DNA from: an uncultured candidate division WPS-2 bacterium
Lineage (GTDB): Bacteria; Vulcanimicrobiota; Vulcanimicrobiia; Vulcanimicrobiales; Vulcanimicrobiaceae
Assembly: GCA_937927945.1 (NCBI GenBank)
Contig: CALEYW010000088.1
Coordinates: forward strand, 1 to 64,000
Direction of reading: 5' to 3'
DNA: 64,000 nt
Shown here: positions 25,241 through 34,561 of the stretch, piece after piece
How the letters are laid out: the number at the start of each line of letters is the position of its first letter
How positions within the stretch are numbered: the stretch's first letter is position 1
The notes under the pieces: model-generated
What the model was told of the DNA's origin: nothing
What the model saw: only the letters and a program-made list of their open reading frames with translations
Database searches by the model: none
Made by a program: the position numbers and the translations under genes

Positions 25241-26176
25241 ATGGGCAAGCGCTTGCTGCTGTGGACATTCGTCGCGTTGCTCGGCGCGAGCTCGAGCGCG
25301 ACGTCGCCGCTGCTCGTCAGCTCCCGCTACGAATTGGTGTACGTCGATGGTGACGCGCGTCGCGTCGCGTCGGCCGGCCCCGGGACGACCGGATACCGGC
25401 TGCTGGGCGCCGTCGCCGACGGGAGCGTGCTGGTGGCCTTCGACGAGGCCGGCTTCGTCGACGTCGAGTCGGTCTCGCCGTCGCTGGCGTCGCGTACGCT
25501 GAAGACTTTCCCGCGCTCTGCGGCCGCCTTCATCGCCCCGAGCAGCGACGGCTTCCTCGTTTACGACGCCTCGACGCAACTGCTGCGGCGCTACGACGCG
25601 CAGGGTTCGCTCGCCGGGACTCCGGCCGCGCCGCTCGGTGCGCGCGCGGCGCTCGGGATCGGCGAGGTGGTCGTGGTGCTCGGTCCCGGCCGGCTCGACA
25701 CCTACGACACGCGCGGCCGTTTGCAGCATGCCGTGCCGCTCGACGGCGGAGACCTCGCCGCGCTCCCCGGCGCGCGGTTCGCGGTCACCGATACGCGCGA
25801 CGGCGAGATCCGCGTCTATACGGCGGCCCTGCAGCAGACGGCCACGTTGCGCGTCTCCGGCCGGCCGTTGCGTGCCCTCGCAGCCGGACCCGATGGTTCG
25901 ATCGGGATCGTGACCGGGACCCCGGCGTGCGGCCTCGTCTCCGACGTCGAGGTCGACGTGTTCGACGATCCCGCCGCGTCGGGGGCGCCTGTCCGTTTGC
26001 GGACCAACCTGCCGAACCCCGTGAGCCTGACCATCGCGAGCGACGCAGTGTACGTCGCGAATGCGGGTTGCCGCGGCGAGGACGGTTCGATCGCGGTGTT
26101 CGGCCGCGACGGCACCCCGCGCGGAACGATCGTCAACGTCGGTTCGCCGAGCGGCGTGCTGCCGTTGGCGCGCTAA
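25241..26176 (+). CDS. Exported repeat protein inside the dcw cluster
   Basis: 311 residues. A signal peptide (MGKRLLLWTFVALLGASSSA) leads into repeated beta units with the rhythm of a propeller: GYRLLGAVADGSVLVAFDE, SSDGFLVYDASTQLLRRYD, GRFAVTDT-like blades with DTYDTRGRL and EIRVYTAALQQ, and VYVANAGCRGEDGSIAVF. Each blade ends in aromatic or Asp-Gly turns. No enzyme motif is visible. It starts four bases after ftsW and is followed after four bases by murG, so it is a true member of the transcript. A periplasmic scaffold or sensor for wall synthesis is an inference from position only. Confidence 0.65.
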   Translation: MGKRLLLWTFVALLGASSSATSPLLVSSRYELVYVDGDARRVASAGPGTTGYRLLGAVADGSVLVAFDEAGFVDVESVSPSLASRTLKTFPRSAAAFIAPSSDGFLVYDASTQLLRRYDAQGSLAGTPAAPLGARAALGIGEVVVVLGPGRLDTYDTRGRLQHAVPLDGGDLAALPGARFAVTDTRDGEIRVYTAALQQTATLRVSGRPLRALAAGPDGSIGIVTGTPACGLVSDVEVDVFDDPAASGAPVRLRTNLPNPVSLTIASDAVYVANAGCRGEDGSIAVFGRDGTPRGTIVNVGSPSGVLPLAR

Positions 26177-26180
26177 CGTC

Positions 26181-27338
26181 GTGACGCTGCGGATCGCGTT
26201 CACCGGCGGAGGGACCGGCGGTCACGTCTATCCGGCGCTCGCGATCGACGACGCGATGCGCGCCGCCCATCCCGGCGGTGAATACGAGGCGCGATTCTTC
26301 GGCAACAAAGGCGGTCTCGAAGCGACGCTCGTCACCACGATGCCGCTGCGGTTCGTTCCGAGCGCCGCGCTGCAGCGCAAACTCTCGCTCGGAACGCTGC
26401 GCACCGTGCTCGCCAACGCCGCCGGCGTGTTCGTCGCGCTGGGCGCGCTCGCCGCGTTCAAGCCGACGATGGTCGTGGCGACCGGCGGGTACGTATGCTT
26501 TCCCGTCGTCGTCGCGGCGCGCATCTTGCGCTTGCTGCGTGTCATCCGCTGCCGCATCGCGCTGCTCGAGATCAACGTGACGCCGGGCTTGACGAATCGC
26601 CTGCTGCTGCCGCTGGTCGATGAAGTGTGGACGACGTATGCGGCGTCGGCGGTGTCGTTCGGCCGCAAGACGGTGGTGACCGGCGCACCGGTCCGCGCGT
26701 CGCTTCGCGCACCGAACGACGCGCGCGCCGCGCGGGCTCGCCTGGGACTCGATCCGGACGGCACCACCGTCGTGGTGATGGGGGGCAGTCAAGGGGCGCG
26801 GTCGATCAACGAAGCGATCGCCGCCTTGGTGACTCGGCGCACGCTGCCGTCCGATTGGCAGGTACTGCACGTCAGCGGAGAACGCGACTTCGCATACATG
26901 GAAGCGGAGGAACGTGTCCCTGCCGCCGGCAATCGCGTGCGCCTCGTCGCCTACTTGCCGGATCCGGCGGACGCCTACGCGGCGGCCGACGTCGTGATCG
27001 CGCGCTCCGGCGCGTCGACCCTGGCCGAACTCGCCGTGACCGGGACGCCGGCGGTCTTGATCCCGTATCCGCACGCCGCGGATCAGCATCAGGCGCACAA
27101 TGCGGACCTGTTTGCCCAGAGCGGGGCCGCGGTCGTGCTGGCGGATGCGGGTCTCGACGGCGACAAGCTCTGGTGGGCGCTGCAGGGCATCCTCGCAGGC
27201 GAGCGGCGCGCCGAAATGCGGACGGCCGCACGGTCGCTCTCACCGAACGACGCGTCCGCGGCGATTCGCGCGCGGATCGATCGCGCGACCGCGGCGCGGG
27301 TGGCCGGCGACACGGACGCGAACGAGGTTCGCCCGTGA
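26181..27338 (+). CDS. murG: Lipid II synthase MurG
   Basis: Transfers GlcNAc to lipid I at the inner face of the membrane. The N-terminal donor/acceptor loop FTGGGTGGHVYPAL (residues 7-20) and the later VMGGSQGARSIN and PYPHAADQHQ are the family's nucleotide-sugar and acceptor motifs. 385 residues. Start is GTG 26181, five bases after the stop of the exported protein gene; the stop overlaps murC by GTGA. Confidence 0.94.
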   Translation: MTLRIAFTGGGTGGHVYPALAIDDAMRAAHPGGEYEARFFGNKGGLEATLVTTMPLRFVPSAALQRKLSLGTLRTVLANAAGVFVALGALAAFKPTMVVATGGYVCFPVVVAARILRLLRVIRCRIALLEINVTPGLTNRLLLPLVDEVWTTYAASAVSFGRKTVVTGAPVRASLRAPNDARAARARLGLDPDGTTVVVMGGSQGARSINEAIAALVTRRTLPSDWQVLHVSGERDFAYMEAEERVPAAGNRVRLVAYLPDPADAYAAADVVIARSGASTLAELAVTGTPAVLIPYPHAADQHQAHNADLFAQSGAAVVLADAGLDGDKLWWALQGILAGERRAEMRTAARSLSPNDASAAIRARIDRATAARVAGDTDANEVRP

Positions 27339-28711
27339 CGGACACGGCTTACCATCTCGTCGGTTCCGGCGGGATCGGCATGAGCGCGATCGCGCGGCTG
27401 CTCCTCGCTCGCGGTGCGCGGGTGAGCGGTTCCGACGTCCGGCGGACGCCGCTGCTCGATCAGCTCGAGCGCGAGGGAATGCGCGTCGCGATCGGTCACG
27501 ACGCCGCGAACGTCGCCGGCGCCGACGTCGTCGTCGTGTCGTCCGCGATCGCGCTGGACAACCCCGAGCTCACCGCGGCGGTCGAGCGGCAGATCGACGT
27601 CGTGACCCGAGGAAAGATGCTGGCGCGGCTGGCCGAGGGCCACAAACTCGTCGCCGTCGCGGGGACGCACGGAAAGACGACGACGACGGCGATGCTGGCG
27701 ACGATCTTCGAGGCGGCCGGCCTCGATCCGACGGTCGCGGTCGGCGGCATTCGGGTCGACAGCGGAAGCAACGCGCGTTCGGGATCCGGAACGTGGTTCG
27801 TCACGGAGAGCGACGAATCGGACGGCTCGTTCCTCGATCTGCAGCCGACGATCGCCGTCGTGAACAACATCGAGAACGACCACATCGCCTCCGACGCCGA
27901 ATTGCCGCGCCTGCTCTCGCAGTTCGCGACGTTCGTCAGCAAAGTATCGCCGCAGGGACGCGCGGTGATCGGGACCGACAACCCCGCAAGCGCGCTGCTC
28001 GCCGGCGAAGCCCGCGCGGCGGTCTCGACGTTCGCGACCCGCGCGAACGCGCAGCTCACCGCCTCCGGCATCGTCTACGCCGATCTCGGCTCGCGCTTCA
28101 CCGTCTCCGAGATCGGCTCGGAACTGGGCATCGTCGAGCTGAACGTGCCCGGCGAGATCAACGTGCAGAACGCGCTCGCCGCGATCGGCGCGGCCCGCGC
28201 CGCCGGCATCGGCTTCGCAGCGACAGCCCAGGCACTCGGGACGTTTCGCGGCGTCGAACGGCGCTTTCAGATCGTCGGCCGGGGAGCGTTCACGGTCGTC
28301 AACGACTACGCGCACCATCCGACGGCGATCGCGCAAACGATCGCCGCCGCGCGCGGGTTCGCGAACGGCGCAGCGGTGATCGTCGCGTTTCAGCCGCATC
28401 GCTACACGCGCACGCAGTACCTCAAGGACGCGTTCGCGGCCGCGCTGGCGAACGCGGACCGCGTGTTCCTCACGCCGATCTACGCGGCCTCGGAGGCACC
28501 GATCCCGGACGTCTCGGCGCGTTCGATCGGCGAACCGCTCGCCGGCGGGGGGACGCCGGTCACCTACGTCGACGACGTCGAAGCGCTGCTCGACGCGGTT
28601 CCGCGCGACGTTCCGGCCGGCGCGTTCGTCCTCATGCTCGGCGCCGGTTCGATCTCCGGCGTCGCGCACCGGCTCGGCGAACGGATCGCCGCCGCACCAC
28701 TCGTGCGGTGA
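27335..28711 (+). CDS. murC: UDP-MurNAc:L-Ala ligase
   Basis: First Mur ligase, adding L-alanine to UDP-MurNAc. GSGGIGMS at 10-17 binds the UDP part; the P-loop AGTHGKTTTT is at 109-118; TESDESDGSFL and NNIENDH follow, and DYAHHPT is in the last domain. 458 residues. GTG start overlaps murG; stop overlaps murB by GTGA. Confidence 0.95.
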   Translation: MTDTAYHLVGSGGIGMSAIARLLLARGARVSGSDVRRTPLLDQLEREGMRVAIGHDAANVAGADVVVVSSAIALDNPELTAAVERQIDVVTRGKMLARLAEGHKLVAVAGTHGKTTTTAMLATIFEAAGLDPTVAVGGIRVDSGSNARSGSGTWFVTESDESDGSFLDLQPTIAVVNNIENDHIASDAELPRLLSQFATFVSKVSPQGRAVIGTDNPASALLAGEARAAVSTFATRANAQLTASGIVYADLGSRFTVSEIGSELGIVELNVPGEINVQNALAAIGAARAAGIGFAATAQALGTFRGVERRFQIVGRGAFTVVNDYAHHPTAIAQTIAAARGFANGAAVIVAFQPHRYTRTQYLKDAFAAALANADRVFLTPIYAASEAPIPDVSARSIGEPLAGGGTPVTYVDDVEALLDAVPRDVPAGAFVLMLGAGSISGVAHRLGERIAAAPLVR

Positions 28712-29643
28712 AGACGGCCTCACTCCTCAACGACGACGACCGCGAGGCGCTGCGCGCGCGATTCGGCGAGCGCGCGCGCTTCGATGCACCGCTCGCGCCG
28801 TACACCTGGTGGCGGATCGGCGGTCCGGCGGACGCGCTGATCGACGTCGCGAACGCGGCGGAGCTGACGGAGGTGCTGCGCCGGGTGTTCAAGCGGAAGC
28901 TGCCGATGTTCGTGCTCGGATCCGGCTCGAATCTGCTCGTCGGCGACGGCGGGATCCGCGGGATCGTGCTGCGGCTCGACGGGGAATTCTCGGCGCTCGC
29001 GACGCGCGCTGAGGATGGCGCCGTGGTCGCCGAGGCCGGCGGAAGCGCCTCGCTGCCGCTCTTGTGCGCACAGGTGGCGACGCAGGGGGGGCTCGGCGTC
29101 GACGGCCTCGCGGGCATCCCGGCGACCCTCGGCGGCGCGATCCGGATGAACGCCGGGACCGATCGCGAGATCGGAGAATTCGCGATCGAAGTGATCGTGC
29201 AAACCCCGGTTCGGCCCGATCCGCACGCGATCGACGTCGGGTGGAAGTACCGCCGCACCTCGATCCCGCCGGACGCGATCGTCACCCGCGCGACCCTGCG
29301 CTTTCCTCAGGGCAAGCCGGCCGCGGTCCGGGAACGGCTGCAGTCGCGACTCGTTCGCAGGAAGGCGACGCAGCCCGTCGCGATCCCAAATTCCGGCTCA
29401 TGCTTCCGCAACCCCGAGGGCGACCACGCCGGCCGGCTGATCGAGGCGGCCGGGGCCAAGGGCTGGCGTGAAGGCGGGGCGGAAGTGTCACCCTTGCACG
29501 CCAACTTCATCGTCAACACGGGCGGGGCATCGGCTCGCGACGTCGCGACGCTGCTGGCCCGGGTGCGGCGCGCGGTCGAAGAGCGCTTCGGCGTCGACCT
29601 CCAGCTCGAAGTCCACCTCGTCGGAGAATTCACAGCGAACTGA
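28708..29643 (+). CDS. murB: UDP-N-acetylenolpyruvoylglucosamine reductase
   Basis: FAD enzyme that reduces the enolpyruvyl group to form UDP-MurNAc. FAD-binding motif GSGSNLLVGDGG at 71-82, GIPATLGGAIRMNAG at 137-150, and NSGSCFRNP at 228-236 with the proton-donating Ser231. 311 residues and absence of the long third-domain insertion indicate the short (type II) form. GTG start overlaps murC; stop shares a base with the ddl start. Confidence 0.94.
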   Translation: MKTASLLNDDDREALRARFGERARFDAPLAPYTWWRIGGPADALIDVANAAELTEVLRRVFKRKLPMFVLGSGSNLLVGDGGIRGIVLRLDGEFSALATRAEDGAVVAEAGGSASLPLLCAQVATQGGLGVDGLAGIPATLGGAIRMNAGTDREIGEFAIEVIVQTPVRPDPHAIDVGWKYRRTSIPPDAIVTRATLRFPQGKPAAVRERLQSRLVRRKATQPVAIPNSGSCFRNPEGDHAGRLIEAAGAKGWREGGAEVSPLHANFIVNTGGASARDVATLLARVRRAVEERFGVDLQLEVHLVGEFTAN

Positions 29644-30575
29644 TGCCTGGGTTGAAAGTCGCGGTGGTCATGGGAGGCCCGAGCGCGGAGCGCGAGGTCT
29701 CTATTCAGAGCGGAAACGGCGTCATGCGCGCGCTTGCCGCGCTGGGACACGACGCGCGTTCGCTCGATTTCGATTCGCGCTTCGTCGACGCGATCCGCGA
29801 CATCGCGCCCGACGTCGTCTTCAACGCGCTGCACGGACCGGGCGGCGAGGACGGCGAGATCCAAGGCGTGCTCGAATGGTTGGGCATTCCGTACACCGGC
29901 AGCGGGATCGCCGCATGTGCGGTCGCGATGGACAAGCATCTCACCAAGAAGCTGCTCGCCGCCGAAGGGCTGCCGACGCCCGCCTGGGACGTCTTCGACC
30001 TCACCGGCGGGACGCTGCCGCTGCTGCCGGGATCGCTCAACCTGCCGCTCGTCGTGAAGCCGCGCGCGAGCGGTTCGAGCGCCGGCGTCGTGATCGTGCG
30101 CTCGCACGAAGCCTGGTCGAAAGCGATTCTCGATGCCGCGTCGCGCACGCCGGAAGTGCTCGCCGAGGAGTTCGTCGCCGGCCGGGAGTTCTCGTGCGGC
30201 GTGCTCGGTGAAGAAGCGCTTCCGGTCGTCGAAATTCTGCCGAGCGACGAGTTCTACAGCTACGACGCGAAGTACAAGCCGGGCGGTTCGCGTCACCTCG
30301 TGCCCGCGCCGATCGATCACGACCTTACTTCGCGCCTGCAGACGCTGGCGCTCTCGGTGCACCGTCTGCTCGGCTTGCGCGACTACTCGCGCGCCGACTT
30401 CATCGTGAGCAAAGAGGGGCGCCCGACGATCCTCGAGGTCAACGCGCTGCCGGGGATGACCCCGACGAGTCTGCTGCCGGACGAAGCGCTGCACGCGGGT
30501 ATCTCGTACGAGGCCCTCGTCGAACGGCTGCTGCAGTATGCGATCGCGCGCGCGACGGAAGTCAGCGTCGGCTGA
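29643..30575 (+). CDS. ddl: D-alanine-D-alanine ligase
   Basis: Forms the D-Ala-D-Ala dipeptide used by MurF. ATP-grasp enzyme of 310 residues: VVMGGPSAEREVSI at the N-terminus, LHGPGGEDGEIQG, KPRASGSSAGV, and the metal- and substrate-binding EVNALPGMTPTSL. The ATG shares its last base region with the murB stop (TGATG). This is the last recognisable cell-wall gene of the cluster; ftsQ, ftsA and ftsZ do not follow. Confidence 0.94.
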   Translation: MPGLKVAVVMGGPSAEREVSIQSGNGVMRALAALGHDARSLDFDSRFVDAIRDIAPDVVFNALHGPGGEDGEIQGVLEWLGIPYTGSGIAACAVAMDKHLTKKLLAAEGLPTPAWDVFDLTGGTLPLLPGSLNLPLVVKPRASGSSAGVVIVRSHEAWSKAILDAASRTPEVLAEEFVAGREFSCGVLGEEALPVVEILPSDEFYSYDAKYKPGGSRHLVPAPIDHDLTSRLQTLALSVHRLLGLRDYSRADFIVSKEGRPTILEVNALPGMTPTSLLPDEALHAGISYEALVERLLQYAIARATEVSVG

Positions 30576-30586
30576 GCACCATTCCG

Positions 30587-30955
30587 GTGGAGCGCGCGTT
30601 CATCGCGATATCTCCGGTGATCCCGGCCCGCGACGTTGCCGCGGGCATCGCGTTCTACGTCGAGAAGCTGGGTTTTACGGAACTCTGGCGCAGCGGCGAT
30701 CCACCCGACGGCGGTGCCGTCCGTCGCGGCAACGTGACGATCCATCTCTTCGCCTGCGACGACCGGAAGATCGCGCAGTGGACCGCGCTGAGGATCGAGA
30801 CGCGCGAGATCGACGCGCTGTACGAACAGTGCGCGCGCGCCGGCATCGTTCACCCCAGCGGTCACCTCGAGGAGAAGCCGTGGGGCACCCGTGAGTTCAC
30901 GGCCCTCGATCTCGACGGCGCCGGTCTCGTGTTTTGGCAGGCGCCGAACGGCTAG
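30587..30955 (+). CDS. VOC-family (glyoxalase/bleomycin resistance-like) protein
   Basis: 122 residues with the vicinal-oxygen-chelate pattern: ISPVIPARDVAAGIAFYVEKLGF at the start, an internal IHLFACDD, and a C-terminal WGTREFTALDLDGAGLVFW. Bleomycin-resistance-type members bind drugs; others are metalloenzymes. Metal ligands are not complete enough to decide. Start GTG 30587, eleven bases after ddl, so it may be read through from the dcw transcript. Confidence 0.75.
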   Translation: MERAFIAISPVIPARDVAAGIAFYVEKLGFTELWRSGDPPDGGAVRRGNVTIHLFACDDRKIAQWTALRIETREIDALYEQCARAGIVHPSGHLEEKPWGTREFTALDLDGAGLVFWQAPNG

Positions 30956-31137
30956 GGACGCACGGCCCTCTGCGTAGTGTCGAACGGCCCCGTGTGCTGT
31001 ACCGCGCGGCCGTGCGGGCGCTCACGATGCCGTTCGATCGGGTGGATTGAGGAAGCCGTCGCAGAACGGGCCCGCACCTTCACACGAGCGGTCGTCGTCG
31101 GGTTTCGTCGATCGCATCTGCTCGCGAGGACTCCCCG

Positions 31138-32802
31138 ATGCTCCATCGCCGCACGGTTCCGTTGACGGGATTCATGATCTGCGCCGCTGCGCTCGCCGCC
31201 TGCGGAGGCGGGCGCACCGCGTCGGTTACGCCCGCCGCGCAATCGCTCCCTGACGGCGCTACGCGCGCCGCGCGAAGCCTCTCCTCGCCGTCGTTCACCG
31301 CGACGTACGACAGCGCGATCTCCACGAACGCGATCCTGCTCTACCCGACCCCCTGCGGACACGTCCCGGCGACGTTCGTCGCGGGCGGCGCCACGATCGC
31401 CGGGGGACCGCTGACCGCGGGGCAGACCGTCACCGTCTACGGCACGCTGCTCGATGCGCGCGGAGACGCGATCTCTTCGGGCTGCCCCGATCGCGTGATC
31501 GACGTGACCGACGTCGTCGTCGGCACAGGGGCGGTACAGCCGCCGGCGCCCGGCGGCGGCGGGCCGCACGTGCCGACCGTCGTCGGACACGCGGCCTTCG
31601 GTGCGGTCTCTCCCGCCACGGTCGCCGCGGCGGTCGACTACGTCTTCGCGGCCACGCCGGACGACGCCGATCGTTGGCACGCGTCGGGAATCAAGACGAT
31701 CGGCTACGCCGACGCGGCCGTGCAGTACGGGCCGCCGGACGTCGCCCTGTGGCGCACGTCCGACGAGTCGACGTATTTGCACGCGTGCAGCGGCGCGCGC
31801 GCCACGTTGTCGTACGGATCGCTGACGGGCTGGTTCATGGACCTGGGTTCGCCCGCGTACCAGCAGCTCGTCCGCGCGACGATCGCCGACGAGGCCCGTC
31901 ACTTCGACGCGTTCCTCATCGACGACACGCTCGCGGCCGCCATGGAGTATGCGGGGAACGTCAACCCGCCGTGCGACACGTGGGTCGGCTTCAACTACAG
32001 CGATCCGGCGACGGCCGCGAGCGGAAAGCTTGCCGCTCTGCTGGGCACGGCCTTCAGCGGAACGTCGACGTACCTCAACGCCCTCGGGCTGGCGCCGGAT
32101 GACGGCACCCCGTGGTCGGCGATCCAGGCTGCACTCGGCGACCCGACCGTCGTTGGCGGGGCCTACGAGTTCTGTTTCCTCGGCCAGACCGATCATCAGG
32201 TCGCGAACAAACGGACCGACGGCGGCTGGCAGTCGGCGCTCGCGTCGTACGTCGATACGGTACGGCGCGGGCGCACGTTCTGGTGCATCGCGCTCACCGG
32301 TGCGGACGGCAACAGCGACGCGGGACGCGATCAGCGGCTCTACGCGTACGCGTCGTTCCTGCTTGCGTTCGATGGGCGCGCGATGCTGCAGGAGACGTTC
32401 GGCGAGAGCAACGGGCTGCCGGTGTATCCGGAGACGACGCTCGTTCCGTCGAATCCGCTGGACGCGGCGGGAAGCAATCCGCGGCGCTTCGGTTCCTGCG
32501 CAATCGCCGGGACGCCGATCGGTGCGTGCGCGGCGTTCGTGAACCCGTCGTCGTCGGCTTCCGCGACCGTCCCGACCGGCTACGGCGCCGCGCTGCGGCT
32601 GGTCGGCGGCTCGGCGCTCGAGGGCGGCTCGCTCGCGAGCGGCGGCGTGCCGAGTTCGATCGGGCCGGCGGAGGCGGTCGTGCTCGTTCAGAACGGTGCG
32701 TTGCCGGCTGCAGCTGCGCGCGCCGCGAGCAGTGTGCGCAGCCGCACGCCGATCGTCGTGCCGTTGCCGGGACGGATGGGAGCGGCGCGCACAACGCCGT
32801 GA
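31138..32802 (+). CDS. Lipoprotein with putative glycoside-hydrolase (GHL-type) domain
   Basis: 554 residues. The signal peptide has lipobox ALAAC (Cys22), so it is probably membrane-anchored. After a Gly/Pro-rich linker near residue 138 (PPAPGGGGPH), the region GIKTIGYADAAVQYG, LTGWFMDLGSPAYQQLV and HFDAFLIDDTLAAAMEY reads like the TIM-barrel of hypothetical glycosyl hydrolase families (GHL15-like), where paired Asp in FLIDD would be candidates for catalysis. Substrate unknown. The 182-base gap upstream shows no clear promoter, and GAGGA precedes the ATG. Confidence 0.55.
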   Translation: MLHRRTVPLTGFMICAAALAACGGGRTASVTPAAQSLPDGATRAARSLSSPSFTATYDSAISTNAILLYPTPCGHVPATFVAGGATIAGGPLTAGQTVTVYGTLLDARGDAISSGCPDRVIDVTDVVVGTGAVQPPAPGGGGPHVPTVVGHAAFGAVSPATVAAAVDYVFAATPDDADRWHASGIKTIGYADAAVQYGPPDVALWRTSDESTYLHACSGARATLSYGSLTGWFMDLGSPAYQQLVRATIADEARHFDAFLIDDTLAAAMEYAGNVNPPCDTWVGFNYSDPATAASGKLAALLGTAFSGTSTYLNALGLAPDDGTPWSAIQAALGDPTVVGGAYEFCFLGQTDHQVANKRTDGGWQSALASYVDTVRRGRTFWCIALTGADGNSDAGRDQRLYAYASFLLAFDGRAMLQETFGESNGLPVYPETTLVPSNPLDAAGSNPRRFGSCAIAGTPIGACAAFVNPSSSASATVPTGYGAALRLVGGSALEGGSLASGGVPSSIGPAEAVVLVQNGALPAAAARAASSVRSRTPIVVPLPGRMGAARTTP

Positions 32803-32893
32803 TCCCTCAGCGGGAATGCAAGTGGCCGGCTTCACGGCTGCGAACGTGCCGCTCGCCAACCAATCATGAACCCATCACGGAGGACGTAGCGGC

Positions 32894-34557
32894 TTGAGCG
32901 ATTCGACGACGGCGTCGGTCAATGAGATCTCCACCGTCGAACTGCGCAGCCTGCTCGCTGCGGCCCGTTCGCTCAACGTGCGCGTCGCGAATCGGCTGCA
33001 GGCGTCCGTCGTGCGCCCCTTGGCGGCGTTGCTCGACGAGAGCGAAGACCGGGCGGATGCCGGGCAGCACGACAACGCGGACGGCGTCGCGACCGGCGTG
33101 GTGCTGTGGGACCTCGCGTTGCGCGCGACGGCCCTCTGCGCGGGTCCACACCGTCCGACCGAACTCATCGAGGCGGCCGCCGCGCTCCAGGAGCACGCCA
33201 CCCGCGCCGGCGCCGCCGAAGGGGGCGGCGCGGCTTCGGCGCGTCTCGGGGAGTTGCGCGCACTGCTCAACGAGCAGTCGCCGTCGATCAGGACGGCGTC
33301 GAAGGGTCCGTTGCTCGTCACCAACGTCGACGACGTTCACGACTGGCGCGTAGCGGATCGGCGCGATACGTACGTCGGTCAACAGGTGACGATTCTCGAC
33401 AACCGCGGGACGTGTCAGCACTCGGGCCTCTGCACCGACCGGCTCTCGACGGTATTCCGGGTGAAAGAGGAGCCGTTCGTCGCTCCGAGCGGCGGACGGA
33501 TGGACGAGATCATCCGTGCCGTGCGCGATTGTCCCTCGGGCGCGCTCGGCTACGCGATCGACGGCGTCGAGGCGCGCGCCGACGTCGACCATCACGCAAA
33601 GCGAGCGCCCAGCATCGAGGTGTCCAAGGACGGACCGTATCGCGTGAGCGGCGGGATCGCGCTGCTCGACGCGAACGGCGACGACGTCGCCTGGAACACG
33701 GGCGCATCGAGGGAACACTTCACGCTTTGCCGTTGCGGCCACGCGCAAAACAAGCCGTTCTGCACGGGGATGCACTGGTACGTCGAGTTTCACGATCCGG
33801 TGCGCGTGCCGGAGGAGACGCCGACGATGTTCGAATGGGCGGGCGGGCTGCCGGCGCTCACGCGAGTGATGCCCCTCTTCTACGAAAAGTTCGTCCCCGC
33901 GGACGATCTGCTCGGCCGCTCTTCGCGACCATGTCGGCCGACCATCCGCAGCGGGTTGCGAAGTGGCTAGGCGACGTTTTCGGCGGCCCGACGTGCTACA
34001 GCGAAGAGTACGGCGGTTATCCGCGCATGCTCTCGCAGCACCTCGGGAAGTGCCTCACCGAGGAAATGCGCGCGCGATGGGTCACGCTCTTGCTGCAGTC
34101 GGCGGGCGAGGCGGGGCTGCCGAACGATGCGGAGTTCCGCTCCGCGTTCCAAGCCTACATCGAATGCGGCTCGCGTCTCGCGGTCGAGAATTCGCAGACG
34201 CAAGCGCGTCCGCCCCAGCACATGCCGATGCCGCATTGGGACTGGCACACCAGCGCAGGGGCGCCGGGCAGCCGAATCTCCGCGCTGGCGCACGACGAAC
34301 CGGAGGATGCGGCGCCGGTGTTGCCGGGCGCGGGCGAGCCGGTCCAATTCGCGAACCACGTCAAGGCGCTTTTTCGCGCGCGCGATCGGAAGTCGATGCA
34401 GTTCGCGTTCGACTTGTGGTCGTACGCCGACGTGAGCACGCACGCGGACGCAATCCTCGAACGCGTCCGGAACGGCACCATACCGTGCGACGGGGCGTGG
34501 CCTCCGGAGCGGGTCGACGTCTTCGCGCGCTGGGTCGCCGGCGGCAAACCGGAGTGA
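32894..34557 (+). pseudogene. Fe-S (Fer4_19)/CDGSH/truncated-hemoglobin fusion, frameshifted
   Basis: From TTG 32894 (GGAGG ten bases upstream) the first frame gives an N-terminal helical region, a divergent single [4Fe-4S] domain (LDNRGTCQHSGLC, RDCPSGALGY; Cys174, Cys180, Cys213), and a CDGSH [2Fe-2S] motif (Cys279, Cys281, Cys290, His294 in LCRCGHAQNKPFCTGMH). A group II truncated globin then begins (LTRVMPLFYEKFVPADDLLG) but the frame breaks near 33916 and stops at 33970. The next frame resumes exactly: ATMSADHPQRVAKWLGD, then MLSQHLGKCLTEEMR with the likely haem His, on to 34557. One extra C at 33916-33917 would restore one protein of about 554 residues. Real mutation or sequencing error cannot be told apart. 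Confidence 0.75.
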
Positions 34558-34561
34558 CGCC

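Noticed and set aside
30956..31137. Promoter or RNA in the gap after the VOC gene
   Set aside because: No convincing -35/-10 pair or stable hairpin was found in these 182 bases.
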